The translations under genes were made by a program, and so were the position numbers. Shown here piece by piece: positions 1-9,700 of a stretch of 64,000 bases of DNA. The notes beneath the pieces were generated by a model that saw nothing but the letters and a program-made list of their open reading frames with translations, was not told where the DNA came from and ran no database searches. Position 1 is the stretch's first letter; each line of letters opens with the position of its first letter. Location: contig NZ_CP049074.1 of the NCBI RefSeq assembly GCF_013343295.1, forward strand, positions 1,779,501 to 1,843,500, read 5' to 3'. The DNA comes from Metallosphaera tengchongensis. GTDB taxonomy: Archaea > Thermoproteota > Thermoprotei_A > Sulfolobales > Sulfolobaceae.

Positions 1-1
1 C

Positions 2-565
2 TCAGAGACGAAGGATTACATAAAGACCATGAGGGGGGTGGAGGCTGAACTGATGACTCCGGATCAAGGAGCGAGATATACAGATGAGTACACAATTGAG
101 CTGAACAAACTAGAACCCCTCGTCGCAGCCCCTTACAGCGTAGATAACGTGAAGACTGCTAGGGAAGAAAGTAAGGTACCAGTGGACCAGGTGTATATAG
201 GTTCCTGCACCAATGGTAGGATCTCCGACTTCAGAATGGCAGCAGAGATACTCAAGGGTAAAAAGGTCAAGGCGAGGTGCATAGCTATACCTTCCTCCTA
301 TGAGATGTTCAAGCAGGCTATGGAACTGGGATATATAGAGACGCTAGTCAATGCTGGGTGCATTGTAACTTACGGTACCTGCGGCCCCTGCTTGGGCGGG
401 CATTTTGGTGTTGCCGGTCCAGGCGAGGTAATAGTTTCTACAAGTTCCAGGAATTTCAGGGGAAGGATGGGAAGCAATGAGGCAAAGGTCTACCTATCCG
501 GACCCAGTGTGGCAGCTGCCTCAGCCGCAACTGGGTATATAACAGACCCGAGGGATCTACAATGA
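2..565 (+). CDS. leuC: 3-isopropylmalate dehydratase (or homoaconitase-type) large subunit, 3' part
   Basis: Aconitase-superfamily large subunit that isomerises 2- to 3-isopropylmalate in leucine synthesis (or the homologous step of AAA lysine synthesis). The gene enters the window already open: codons continue upstream of the first ATG (position 29) to base 2, so only about 187 C-terminal residues are visible. Counting from that ATG, the [4Fe-4S] ligands are visible: Cys60 in GSCTNGR and Cys118/Cys121 in GTCGPCLGG. The C-terminal [10 protein letters not shown] and PSVAAASA motifs are typical of the family. It overlaps leuD by ATGA, so the two subunits are translationally coupled. Which of the leucine and lysine pathways it serves cannot be decided from this part. 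Confidence 0.93.
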   Translation, partial: SETKDYIKTMRGVEAELMTPDQGARYTDEYTIELNKLEPLVAAPYSVDNVKTAREESKVPVDQVYIGSCTNGRISDFRMAAEILKGKKVKARCIAIPSSYEMFKQAMELGYIETLVNAGCIVTYGTCGPCLGGHFGVAGPGEVIVSTSSRNFRGRMGSNEAKVYLSGPSVAAASAATGYITDPRDLQ

Positions 566-1047
566 TAGTAGAGGGTCCGGTTCTTAAGTATGGTGACAAG
601 ATAGACACTGATATTATCATCCCAGCTCGTCATCTGAAGTATACCGACCCGGCCTATCTAGCACAGCATGCTATGGAGCCCATCGACCCGGAGTTTTATA
701 AGAAGGCTTCAAAGGGAGTAATTATAGTAGCTGGGAAAGTCTTTGGTATGGGCTCGTCAAGGGAGCAAGCTGCCATAGCCCTAAAAGCCGCGGGGGTGAA
801 AGTAGTTATAGCGGAGAGCTTTGCGAGGATATTCTACAGGAACTGTATTAACAACGGTCTTCCCCTCATAACGTTGCCCAACGCGACAAAGGAGATCAAT
901 GAGGGAGACATTGTAAAGGTGAACGTCGAGACCGGTGAAGTCCAGGTTAACGGAAGGACTCTGAAGGGGAAGGGAATTTCTGGAATGGCCTTGGATATCT
1001 TGAAGTCTGGAGGCATAATGGAATATTTGAAGAAAGTTTCGGCTTGA
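562..1047 (+). CDS. leuD: 3-isopropylmalate dehydratase small subunit
   Basis: Small (swivel-domain) subunit, 161 aa, the usual length of archaeal LeuD. Seen: [19 protein letters not shown] near the N-terminus, the substrate-loop region after it, the [10 protein letters not shown] motif around residue 60 and the [15 protein letters not shown] motif around residue 92. It pairs with the upstream large subunit to form the active site; the start is fixed by the ATGA overlap with leuC. The HLKYTD loop decides substrate preference between isopropylmalate and homoaconitate types, and I cannot assign it with certainty. Confidence 0.93.
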   Translation: MIVEGPVLKYGDKIDTDIIIPARHLKYTDPAYLAQHAMEPIDPEFYKKASKGVIIVAGKVFGMGSSREQAAIALKAAGVKVVIAESFARIFYRNCINNGLPLITLPNATKEINEGDIVKVNVETGEVQVNGRTLKGKGISGMALDILKSGGIMEYLKKVSA

Positions 1048-1097
1048 GGCAGAGACCCCACTGAAACAAATTAATTTTTATTTGATGAAACTAATAC

Positions 1098-1370
1098 ATG
1101 ATCATGGGAAAGTTTAGTATCGTTATTGTGTCCCTCCTATTTTGGTTTTTGGATTATCCTATCAGCGTGGGCATTCTGAGGGGAGTATACGGTGTAGATT
1201 CAACTCCTCAGTTACTCTTGTTTGGCGTAATTGACTACTTGGTTGAAGCGATTGCCACGTTGATCATGTATGGGGTTGCAAGGACCGTAAAGTTGCATCT
1301 CTTAAGACGAGTTAATGTTGATGCTAAGTTTCAAGGACTCACTAGAAATAAGGAAAGGCAAATAGGTTAA
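1098..1370 (+). CDS. small membrane protein, function unknown
   Basis: 90 aa with two hydrophobic segments (about residues 5-28 and 38-62) followed by a basic tail rich in Arg and Lys. The ATG sits about 25 bases after an AT-rich stretch containing TTTTTATTT (around 1074-1082), a plausible TATA box for a leaderless transcript, so it probably has its own promoter rather than being read with leuD. I do not recognise a family. The positively charged C-terminus is predicted to be cytoplasmic. Confidence 0.6.
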   Translation: MIMGKFSIVIVSLLFWFLDYPISVGILRGVYGVDSTPQLLLFGVIDYLVEAIATLIMYGVARTVKLHLLRRVNVDAKFQGLTRNKERQIG

Positions 1371-1761
1371 GGTTGAAGATTCTTGGTCTATAGGCGTCTA
1401 GTAGGAGAAAACCGAGTCCCCTGCTTAGGCAACATGAGCTCAAGATCCCTTATTTTGTGGATCGAATGTTAAGAATGGACCTCACGTCTGATGGAGTCCA
1501 GCGCTTCTGATTAAGAACGTGAAATCTTATTGAGATCCCTGGGTCGAACCCTAAGCTCAAGTAGTAAGACCTCAAGAGATGTAATTGTAATAGAAATAGA
1601 CGTCTAATCCCTTAGGTACCGTTCTTAATGACGTCGATTACGTCGTCGTACTCTATGTAGTCCTTCATTAGCGAGAGCCTAATCTCCTAGTTTGTAATCC
1701 TAATGCCAATTGGCAGAAGTTGGGAAAAACTATTAAACTTCTCACTGATATTATACAATAA
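1371..1761. other. 390-bp gap without a convincing gene; possible coding relic on the minus strand
   Basis: No intact ORF. On the minus strand around 1620-1690 a short open stretch reads EIRLSLMKDYIEYDDVIDVI and then stops, which could be the relic of a small antitoxin-like protein, but this is weak. An AT-rich ATTAAACTT at about 1732-1740 lies 26 bases before the next start codon and is the likely TATA box of the following gene. Confidence 0.35.
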
Positions 1762-2517
1762 ATGCAGAAAATTTTGATTTCTACAACATTAATGCTGGTT
1801 TCCTTCCTCATATTTCTAGCCTTCCCGAAAGGGGGAATAGCTATGTCCTTGTTGTCAGGTTCTATCTTTTGGGTTGGAGTCGGTCTCACCGTTCTCCCTA
1901 AAGTAGGTTGGGGAAAAGGGAAGCTCTTCCTTGTACCCTTTCTGGCATATTTTCTTTACCACTCCCTACTTTACAGCTTTACACTGACATTGTTGGAACC
2001 AGGCGGGTTAGCCCTCTTTAACTATCTGCACGGTTATCATTTCGGTTACGGATATGAGATCCCTCCCCCTCCCCAGTATTTTCTCCTGTGGGTATCCCAA
2101 AGTGTGGGAATTTGGTTCATTATAGGTAACTTCGAGGCAGACGTTGTTCCCTTCACGCTTTTTATGGGTCTCCTCCTGGGGGACCTAATGGGTCTAAACG
2201 TGAGTGAGATAACCAAGTTGAGGGGCGTTGGGATGAAGACAGCTACAGCTATAACGCTACCAAGCCTAGGGGTTGTCTCTGGAACGTCCTGCTGTCTAGC
2301 TTTACCTTCGCTTATCCTTTATAGCGTTGCCTTATCAGTCCCTGTAATTTCCTCAGAGGTCTTCTCCCTTCTCTCCTCAACTCCTTACTTCGTATTCGTG
2401 TACTTTGGACTACCTATCATGTCGGCAGTAATTCTTTACCTAAATCTTAGATTAGTAAGGCAAGTTAAGCTTAAGAAATCCTTACGAGATGGTACCTGTA
2501 CCAAAGTTCGAGATTGA
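1762..2517 (+). CDS. multi-pass membrane protein, function unknown
   Basis: 251 aa with about six to seven hydrophobic segments, the first starting at residue 4. A soluble loop near residues 95-115 contains GYHFGYGYEIPPPPQ. A GTSCCLALPSL segment around residue 175 (two adjacent cysteines between small residues, next to proline-kinked helices) is the most distinctive feature. No transporter signature was recognised. The start is supported by a TATA-like element 26 bp upstream (leaderless). The C-terminus is basic and cytoplasmic. Confidence 0.7.
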   Translation: MQKILISTTLMLVSFLIFLAFPKGGIAMSLLSGSIFWVGVGLTVLPKVGWGKGKLFLVPFLAYFLYHSLLYSFTLTLLEPGGLALFNYLHGYHFGYGYEIPPPPQYFLLWVSQSVGIWFIIGNFEADVVPFTLFMGLLLGDLMGLNVSEITKLRGVGMKTATAITLPSLGVVSGTSCCLALPSLILYSVALSVPVISSEVFSLLSSTPYFVFVYFGLPIMSAVILYLNLRLVRQVKLKKSLRDGTCTKVRD

Positions 2518-2743
2518 GATCTCCTAAGAATTTTCAACAGGTCTTCACTACGGCGAGGGATATTTTCACCACAGGACTGTGGGTATACCTCTAGTATATT
2601 ACACCCCTTCCAACCCGGAAAGATATGTACTTCTAATCGACAAAAATAAGCGTCTGGCAAGATCGATTTTGAACGAGCTCATTTAGCTCTAAAGAGGTCT
2701 AAGGGTTCACATATAAAAGTTAAAGGTAAATATTCCTTATAGT

Positions 2744-2857
2744 ATGATTTTATTAATAAAAAGAAGACATCACCTTGACGTTAATGACGCTTTAAACATA
2801 ATGAAACTGGGAGTAAAGAGGGTTACAGTCACGTTGAAAAACCTCTTTACTTTTTAG
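2744..2857 (+). CDS. possible 37-aa ORF, perhaps a gene relic
   Basis: A short ORF starting with MILLIKRRHHLDVNDALNIM and ending in a hydrophobic tail, located in a 450-bp gap. It follows an AT-rich stretch at 2712-2735 that could serve as promoter. Just upstream (2575-2690) another stop-limited stretch reads YTPSNPERYVLLIDKNKRLA in the plus direction. Both could be fragments of decayed genes. I recognise neither. Confidence 0.25.
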   Translation: MILLIKRRHHLDVNDALNIMKLGVKRVTVTLKNLFTF

Positions 2858-2895
2858 TTTCTTCTAACGGAGTAACTTCGTAAGGGGGAGCAACA

Positions 2896-2938
2896 CCTCA
2901 CACCTCTGTGGAACCCCCGCCATGGCTGGAGGTCATCT
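2896..2938 (+). repeat. degenerate copy of the dispersed TnpB-type hairpin repeat
   Basis: ACACCTCTGTGGAACCCCCG followed by GGCTGGAGGTCA aligns with the window-wide repeat (CCTC...GGGGAGGAGGTCAG), most closely with the copy at 36424. It lies in the leader of the next MFS gene, upstream of that gene's Shine-Dalgarno. Confidence 0.4.
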
Positions 2939-2964
2939 CGCAAAAAGAGGAGGGTTAACATTTC

Positions 2965-4095
2965 ATGAGGAGAAGGCTCTATCTATTGACCGGGTTTGTA
3001 GCTATGCTCTTCAACTCCACGTTACAATATTCATGGAACGCTTATGAGCCATTACTAATTAAAGGGTTTAACGCTACCCCGTCTAGGGTGGAGATAGCCT
3101 TTGCCCTATTTGTACTGTTCTCTACATCCTTTCAGGTCTTCAGCGGGAGATTCGCCGACATTTACGGACCCAAATCCGTTGGGGTTGCAGGCTCAGTCTG
3201 CTTATCAATAGGCTTGATTTTAGGATCTCTATCCCCCAATCTAACCACCTTTTATTTGGCTTGGACTCTTGGAAGTGTTGGCGAGGGCATAGTTTACGGC
3301 GTTTCACTTAACCTGGCGTTAAAGTGGTATCAGGAAAGACGTGGTCTGGCGTCAGGCCTAGTCTCCATGGGCTTCGGGTTAGGTGGAGCCATCGCCAACC
3401 CATTCATTGAGGCCTCAGGAAACTTCAGACTTCCAATGGGTGTGATCGGAACGCTGGCCCTAACCCTAGTGGTTCTTTTCTCCCTTTCCTCCTATCCCAA
3501 GGGTCAGGTAGGTGTTTCGCCTGGAAAGGTCTTAAAGGAACCAAGGTTCTGGACTATCTACTTATCCTTCACTTTCGCCTCCATTCCATTACTAGTCTTC
3601 TCAGCCTCCTTAACCCAAATTGCAAGTTATCTGAACTCCCTCTATTACACGTTGATAACCGTGGTCTTTCCAATAGTAAGCGGTACTGGAAGACCTCTCC
3701 TGGGGTACCTTACGGATAAGCTGGGAAGGCTGAGAGGCATAGATGTTGTTAACTTTTCCCTCCTTTTAGCTACTGTGTTTGCAGTGTTTGGTTACGCGGA
3801 AAAGAGTCCAACATATCTGATAGGGAGCGCTGTGGCCATAGGAATATTCGGCGGTTCCTCCTACACTCTCTACTCAGCCCTTGTGGGAGACATTTACGGA
3901 CCTAAGTATTCGACCTTAAACACCTCAATCCTCTACACAGGAAAGATAATATCAGGGGTTTTGGGCAGCTTTGCCTTTTCCACGCTCTTTGAATTCTCAC
4001 CTAAGCTAGGGCTGCTCTTCCTCTTAGGTTCTTCCATTACATCCATTCTTGTGCTAATGTTGTTGCACTTTAACATCGACGTCAGATCAAGATAG
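2965..4095 (+). CDS. MFS transporter, oxalate/formate-antiporter-like
   Basis: 376 aa, about 12 hydrophobic helices. The N-terminal half has the MFS loop motif GRFADIYGPKSVG (between TM2 and TM3), and the second half repeats it as GYLTDKLGRLRG. Overall layout resembles the OFA (oxalate/formate antiporter-like) group of monocarboxylate carriers. Unlike most genes here it has a clear Shine-Dalgarno, GAGGAGG, 10 bases before the ATG, so its mRNA has a leader, and that leader probably contains the degenerate repeat at 2896-2938. Substrate unknown. Confidence 0.85.
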   Translation: MRRRLYLLTGFVAMLFNSTLQYSWNAYEPLLIKGFNATPSRVEIAFALFVLFSTSFQVFSGRFADIYGPKSVGVAGSVCLSIGLILGSLSPNLTTFYLAWTLGSVGEGIVYGVSLNLALKWYQERRGLASGLVSMGFGLGGAIANPFIEASGNFRLPMGVIGTLALTLVVLFSLSSYPKGQVGVSPGKVLKEPRFWTIYLSFTFASIPLLVFSASLTQIASYLNSLYYTLITVVFPIVSGTGRPLLGYLTDKLGRLRGIDVVNFSLLLATVFAVFGYAEKSPTYLIGSAVAIGIFGGSSYTLYSALVGDIYGPKYSTLNTSILYTGKIISGVLGSFAFSTLFEFSPKLGLLFLLGSSITSILVLMLLHFNIDVRSR

Positions 4096-4127
4096 GAAAC
4101 CTTATTTCTAGATGTGGAGACATTGTT

Positions 4128-4182
4128 GGAAATGATGAGCCGTGTTTCAGCCTATCGGTGAAGATAAATCAAAATCTGAACA
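4128..4182 (+). ncRNA. candidate C/D-box sRNA (weak)
   Basis: ATGATGA (C box, 4132-4138), GTGAAGA (C'-like, 4158-4164) and CTGA (D box, 4176-4179) are spaced as in archaeal C/D guide RNAs, leaving an 11-nt guide before box D. No good D' box is seen, so this may be chance. Confidence 0.25.
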
Positions 4183-4303
4183 GTCGAGGGTTATCGCAAC
4201 GTTAAGGCTTCAAAGGTGCTCCCTCTGGAGGTAAAGACTATACTCTATGCATTACGTCAGTTAGGAAGAAGTCTCTTAGTCTGTTAATCATCTAAAACTA
4301 AAC

Positions 4304-4311
4304 TATTTAAT
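4304..4311 (+). promoter_or_regulatory. TATA box of the DHA2 exporter gene
   Basis: TATTTAAT centred 26-27 bases before the ATG at 4334. This spacing fits a leaderless transcript starting at the second ATG (4334) rather than the first (4325). Confidence 0.55.
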
Positions 4312-4333
4312 TTTACGTATAACAATGTATATC

Positions 4334-5776
4334 ATGAGAAGGAGTACAGTCCTTTTCGTACTAGTTCTAGGAACAATGATGGCGGCGATCGACTCTACTG
4401 TTGTCCTACTTGCCCTTCCTACGATTACAACTGACCTTAAAACAAATCTTGACCTGTCCATCTGGACCATTCTGATATACCTCCTAGTCGTGGCCGTGAT
4501 GACCACCCAGTTGGGTAGGATAGGAGATATCTTGGGGAGGTCGAGGATGTATAACTTGGGGTTTGCAATTTTTACGATCGGTTCAGCACTATGTGGCGTT
4601 TCCGCCTCGATTGAAGCCTTGGTGGCCTTTAGGGGTGTGCAGGCGTTCGGTGCATCAATGCTCCAGGCCAACTCAGGGGCAATAATTGCAGATACCTTCC
4701 CCTCAAACGAGAGGGGGAGAGCTTACGGTTACACTTCCATAGGCTGGAACGTAGGTGCGACCCTAGGGATAGTGGTCGGAGGTGTTCTCACCACTCTGGT
4801 GGGGTGGAGGTACATCTTCTTTATAAATCTCCCAATAGGTGCAGTGGCAATAGCTCTAGGCCTCAAATATATTAAGGACGTGGAGAGAGTTAAGGCAGGA
4901 TCTCTTGACGTCGTTGGCATGTCGCTTTTACTAGCTGGGCTATCCATGATAACTTATGGAGCGTCGGACGTTGCAGGAAGGGGAATTAACCTGCTCAATG
5001 GTGGTCTAATAATAGGAGGGGTAATTGTAGTTGCTCTGATGTTGATGTACGAGACTAGGGTTAAGAACCCCATACTCGACCTTAGGGCTTTCACCAATAG
5101 GGTTTTAGCCTTTTCGGTATTGGCCTCGTTCTTCCAAAGTACAGGTTACCTATCTGTGGTGTTCGTTGTGATAATGTATCTTCAAGGTATAAGGGGGTTG
5201 AGCCCACTGAACGCCTCACTACTGCTTGTTCCAGGGTACGTGGTCGCTAGCTCTCTGGGTCCCTTTGCAGGCAGACTATCCGATAAGATAGGGGCAAGGA
5301 TACCGGCTACCCTAGGAATTGCCATGATGATGGGGGCCATATTAATCTACCTTGGGTTGACTGTTAACACCCCTCTTTACGTAATTATCCTAGCCTCTGT
5401 TGTTGGAGGGCTTGGATCTGCGCTGTTTTACCCAGCCAACAACAGCGCAGTCATGGCAAACGCGAAGAAGGGGTTTTACGGCGGTGCAAGCGGTCTCCTG
5501 AGGACCTTGGCTAACCTAGGAACTCTGACCAGTTACGTGCTCACCATCACAGTAGCCTCTCTATCAATTCCCAGATACGTCGCTTTTGAGGTATTCTTGG
5601 GGACGAGTGATCTTTTGGGAGGGGTAGCCCAGTCCTTCCTTGTTGGAATTAAGTCGGCTCTGGTCATAGCGCTGGTAGTCCTGGCAGTGGGCATGGCACT
5701 CTCAGCATTCAGAGGTAAAGAGGAGAGAGTCAAGGTCGAAACTTCCAATCAAAAAGGAACAAACCAAAGGGCTTAA
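4334..5776 (+). CDS. MFS drug/proton antiporter, DHA2 (EmrB/QacA) family
   Basis: 480 aa, about 14 TM helices as in DHA2 exporters. Visible signatures: ALDSTVV-like motif D1 as [16 protein letters not shown] in TM1, [16 protein letters not shown] (motif A), [17 protein letters not shown] (motif B), and [13 protein letters not shown] after TM5. It probably exports a hydrophobic or anionic compound with proton influx. ATG 4334 is preferred to ATG 4325 because of the TATA spacing. It is similar in type to the gene at 30104 but has no linked MarR gene. It converges on the LOG-family gene, with only 6 bp between stops. Confidence 0.9.
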   Translation: MRRSTVLFVLVLGTMMAAIDSTVVLLALPTITTDLKTNLDLSIWTILIYLLVVAVMTTQLGRIGDILGRSRMYNLGFAIFTIGSALCGVSASIEALVAFRGVQAFGASMLQANSGAIIADTFPSNERGRAYGYTSIGWNVGATLGIVVGGVLTTLVGWRYIFFINLPIGAVAIALGLKYIKDVERVKAGSLDVVGMSLLLAGLSMITYGASDVAGRGINLLNGGLIIGGVIVVALMLMYETRVKNPILDLRAFTNRVLAFSVLASFFQSTGYLSVVFVVIMYLQGIRGLSPLNASLLLVPGYVVASSLGPFAGRLSDKIGARIPATLGIAMMMGAILIYLGLTVNTPLYVIILASVVGGLGSALFYPANNSAVMANAKKGFYGGASGLLRTLANLGTLTSYVLTITVASLSIPRYVAFEVFLGTSDLLGGVAQSFLVGIKSALVIALVVLAVGMALSAFRGKEERVKVETSNQKGTNQRA

Positions 5777-5782
5777 GGGAAG

Positions 5783-6301
5783 TTAAAGGTCCTTTCCGTA
5801 GTACCTCTTACAGATCGCTGCTCCTATTTTCTCTGGTTCGTCGACGTAAATAACTTCCCCCAAACCTCTCTGGTCAATTTTGTCAGGGAACGCCACGTTC
5901 AACCTATCGCTACTCTGTCCAGTGCCAGTTAAGACGTAAACTGTCTTACCCATGGCGTATGCCATCAGTATCTCAGTCATTGTGCCGGCTTCGCCCCCCA
6001 GGCTTACCATGATGTCCCCAGACCTAGCGATAATCACTGATCTACACCTAGGGTCACAGCCGGAGTCTATCCTAATTACCTCGTTTGGCATTATAACGTG
6101 CTCAGTACCCTCAGGGATTACTGCTACCACTTTATTTCCAAGGGAAAGAGCCTCGTCCGTGACCGTCCTCATTAGTCCCCAGTACCCACCTAAAATAAAT
6201 GTCTGGTTACTGCACTTGGTTAAGGTCCTGACGAACCTTCGTGCCTTCTCCTCCAATTCTGGGGAGGGCTCGGATCCCAGGGCAGCAATAGCAATTTGCA
6301 T
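5783..6301 (-). CDS. LOG-family / TIGR00725-type nucleotide-binding protein
   Basis: 172 aa Rossmann-like protein of the LOG (cytokinin-activating phosphoribohydrolase-like, formerly lysine decarboxylase-like) superfamily. Seen: an N-terminal beta strand MQIAIAALGS, GGYWGLM near residues 38-44, and LGGEAGTMTE at residues 101-110, which corresponds to the family GGxGTxxE catalytic motif with an extra residue. Members cleave nucleoside 5'-monophosphates to base and ribose 5-phosphate; the archaeal TIGR00725 group is not well characterised. The substrate is inferred only from the family. Confidence 0.8.
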   Translation of the reverse strand: MQIAIAALGSEPSPELEEKARRFVRTLTKCSNQTFILGGYWGLMRTVTDEALSLGNKVVAVIPEGTEHVIMPNEVIRIDSGCDPRCRSVIIARSGDIMVSLGGEAGTMTEILMAYAMGKTVYVLTGTGQSSDRLNVAFPDKIDQRGLGEVIYVDEPEKIGAAICKRYYGKDL

Positions 6302-6749
6302 GACTTGGTATCAAGTTCTTGGATTAAAAATTCTAATGTAGAAACTTGACCAACTCTCCTAGGTTATTGGACGGGTTGACCTATATCGACTGCTAGAGGC
6401 TCAGAACAGTTTGTCTTTAAGCACAAGCCCTTGTAAGTAGGTTCCCCGTTCTTTCCCTAGTCAGGATACTTCCCAAGGATAGGAACCTTAGCTGACCTCC
6501 TCTCCGTGCTAAAGGGCGAGGTCTGTTGTCCTTTTATCAGATCCTCCAATACGGAGAGTACTACAAACCTTCATGCTGTACAGTCAGAGAGTGAACCCCC
6601 TTGGTCAGGTGAAGTTATTGATCTTGAGCTTGAGACCATCTCCTTGACAAAATTTCTTTGATGACTAAACCTTCCCCGTGTTTCAAATAATCTATGAAGA
6701 CTAAACTATTTAGATAAACTATATTAACTAGGTTTAAGAGAAGAATGTA
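6302..6749. other. intergenic region between divergent genes
   Basis: No gene seen. Holds a minus-strand copy of the dispersed repeat (6492-6540) and, at 6719-6726, CTATATTA, a likely TATA box about 27 bp upstream of the protease start codon. Confidence 0.5.
6492..6540 (-). repeat. dispersed TnpB-type hairpin repeat, good copy
   Basis: Read on the minus strand: GATAAAAGGACAACAGACCT then CGCCCTTTAGCACGGAGAGG and AGGTCAG. It keeps both the upstream GATAAAAGG box and the hairpin-AGGTCAG end. Confidence 0.75.
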
Positions 6750-9700
6750 ATGTTTAAGAACTATCTAGGAATTGTTCTTGTTTTCGTCTTCATTTTTTCT
6801 ATTTGTATCACAGTAAATGTACTAAGCTATACTCAAAGCGGTCCTGACTACGTTGCGTACTCACCACATATAAAGTCCCTTCCCGGCAATACGGAGGTAA
6901 TAGCTACTATTTACCTGCCTCTTCGAAATCAGAACCTCCTTTTCTACTATTCAGAGGAGGTCTCCATGCCCGGATCCCCTCTCTATCACAAGTTCCTGAC
7001 GCAGTCTCAGGTGAGGTCCCTTTTCTACCCTACTCAAGAGTTTAACGACGTTATGAGTACCCTGAAGGCTCACGGGGTGAACGTGATCTTCGCAGTTGCT
7101 GACTCGGTCATAGTAGTTAAGGGCAGAGCGTCTCAACTCTCCTCGGTTTTGGGGGTTCGCTTCTTCCTCTATGACAACGGGACGAAATCCTACTATTTCA
7201 GCGAGGGGAACCCTCCCTTCCAGGGTACTGTTATAGGGAGTAATGTGTCAGCCCTCTTCTTCTCACACCCTTCAACGCTTGTAACCACCAAGAACGTAAT
7301 TAACCTAGAGAAGTCCATAGCCCAGGTCAACAGCACCTTTCCCGTTGAGGGGTACCCTGTGACTTACCTTAGGGGAGCTTACAACATCACGTCGCTCCTC
7401 TCAAGGGGTATAAACGGATCTGGATACACGGTCGGGATTTTGGACTTTTACGGCGACCCATACATCCAACAACAACTGGCGTACTTCGATAAGATATATG
7501 GTCTTCCAGCGCCTCCCAACTTCTCAATAATCCCCATAGGGCCTTACAACCCTAATCTAGGAATAAAAGCAGGGTGGGCTGGAGAGATAAGCCTAGATGT
7601 CGAGTCAGTTCACGCCATGTCCCCTGGGGCCAGCATTATTCTCTACATAGCCAACCCTAACCTACCCCTTTCCTCAATCATAGCCAACATAGTCTCCCAG
7701 GACAAGGTTGACGTGCTCTCCCAGAGCTTCTCAATTCCGGACGAGTTAATACCATCGTTGACAGGCTCCCTCTTCTATCAGTGCGTTGTTCTGACAGACC
7801 AGTATTACGCAATGGGTAACGCTGAGGGAATTACTTTCCTGGCTTCCAGTGGGGATGGAGGAGGGAGTGGCTACAGCGCAGGACCTTTGGGCTCTGTGGG
7901 TTACCCTTCCACTTCCCCCTTCGTCACTGCCTTAGGAGGTACAACTACTTACATTACCTTTGATGGGTACAGCTTTAACGTAACAGCGTGGTCTAACTAC
8001 GGCTTCGTTCCTCCTGATGCTAACTATGGAGGTAGCACTGGTGGAATAAGCCAAGTGGAGCCTAAGCCCTTCTATCAATGGTCTATCCCTACTCCTAAGG
8101 GTTACCCAAATGGGAGGGAGACTCCTGACGTGTCAGCTAACGCCGACGTATACCCAGGGATATTTATTGTCTGCCCAGGAAACGTTACAGCTATATCAGG
8201 GGGAACAAGCGAGGCATCGCCCCTTACCGCCGGTCTCCTCACCCTCGTCATGCAGTTCTCTGGTTCCAGGTTGGGAAACCTAAATCCCCTCCTTTACTCC
8301 CTGGCTAAGTCCTCTTACTCCTCAGTCTTTGTCCCCATAGAGTTTGGGTACAACATCCCGTGGGTCGCATCTTATGGCTATAACCTCGTGACGGGGTTGG
8401 GTCAACTGAACATCGGGAATTTGGCATATTTAACTAAGAGTCAGGCTCAGAAGGAGTTATCAGTTATGGTCAACGATTCTAACGTGTCTGTCCTCATCCC
8501 TGGGCAAACCCTAACGGTGACTGCTAACGTCACAATGAACGGGACAGTCTCTACTGGGTCATTTTTCGTTACCCTTGAGACGGTGGACGGGAACGTCTCG
8601 ACATCTAAGATGTCTTTTGACCCAAGTACTGGACTTTGGACTGCAACTCTCACTGTCCCACAGAACGATCAAGGTGTAACCTTTATCACAGTTTGGGGAG
8701 AATCCAATGGTCTTGAGGGGTACGGGTTGTTGGAGGCCTTCTCAGGGTATTTCGCCCAGTTCCTACCTCCTACTCCATTTTCACAGTTCCCGTCTCTTAC
8801 TCCATATTCTGTCCTATGGTCAGGTTTCGGAATACCTATTGTAGTTAACCTCACCACCCCTACTGGTGCCCTAGCTCCTAACATTACCTTGACGGCTGAG
8901 ATCTTTTCCTATAACATAACCAATAACTCTTACACCCTGGTAAACACGACCCAACTGAGCTTTAACCCAGCCTTGAATGCGTGGACTGGAATGATCCCAA
9001 GCAACATACCTGTTGGTCCAACTCTAGTTGAGATCCAGAACGCCTTCGGATACGTAGCCTTCTTCAACGGAGTAGGACTGTCGAACCTGTTCATACTTCC
9101 TCCAACTGTGGCAGAACCAGGTTCAGTTTACCCTGGTCAACCTGTGATAGTAACGGGATCTCTGACTCCACCGTCAAATATTCCCTCCCTAGCCACAGCC
9201 CAAAACCTAATGAGCGGGTCTAACCTGACGGCTGAGCTACTGTCTCCATCAGGGAAAGTAGTTTCCACAGCCCAAATACCCTACTCATTTAACCCGTTGA
9301 GCCCAGGTTATTTAGGCTACCTCTACGTTCCCAACAATGCGACTCCAGGGCTCTACACCATACTCCTCTTCTCCTCCTACTACTCCTATACCCTAGGTCA
9401 AGACATACCAGGGTTCTACTACGGTCAGATATACGTAGCAGGTAAGGTGAGTCCAATCCTCAATTTCTCCTCGAGGTACCTGCTCCAGGGCTCTGTTGTC
9501 AAGATATACGCTAAGATTAGTCAGGACGGATCGCCCATCAAGTTTGGAATGTTCTCAGCTACGGTGTTTCCAAACGTTCTAAGCTCAGTGTACAGCTTCT
9601 TGTCAAGCATAGTTGAGGTACCCTTATGGTATAACAGCACGTCAGGGATGTGGGAGGGAAACTTGACTCTACCTTCTCCAAACTCCCTCGGTAACTTGTC

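Noticed and set aside
1500-1560. Sequence with GGTCGAACCC looking like a tRNA T-loop
   Set aside because: No GTTCRAA loop, no acceptor or anticodon stems can be paired around it.
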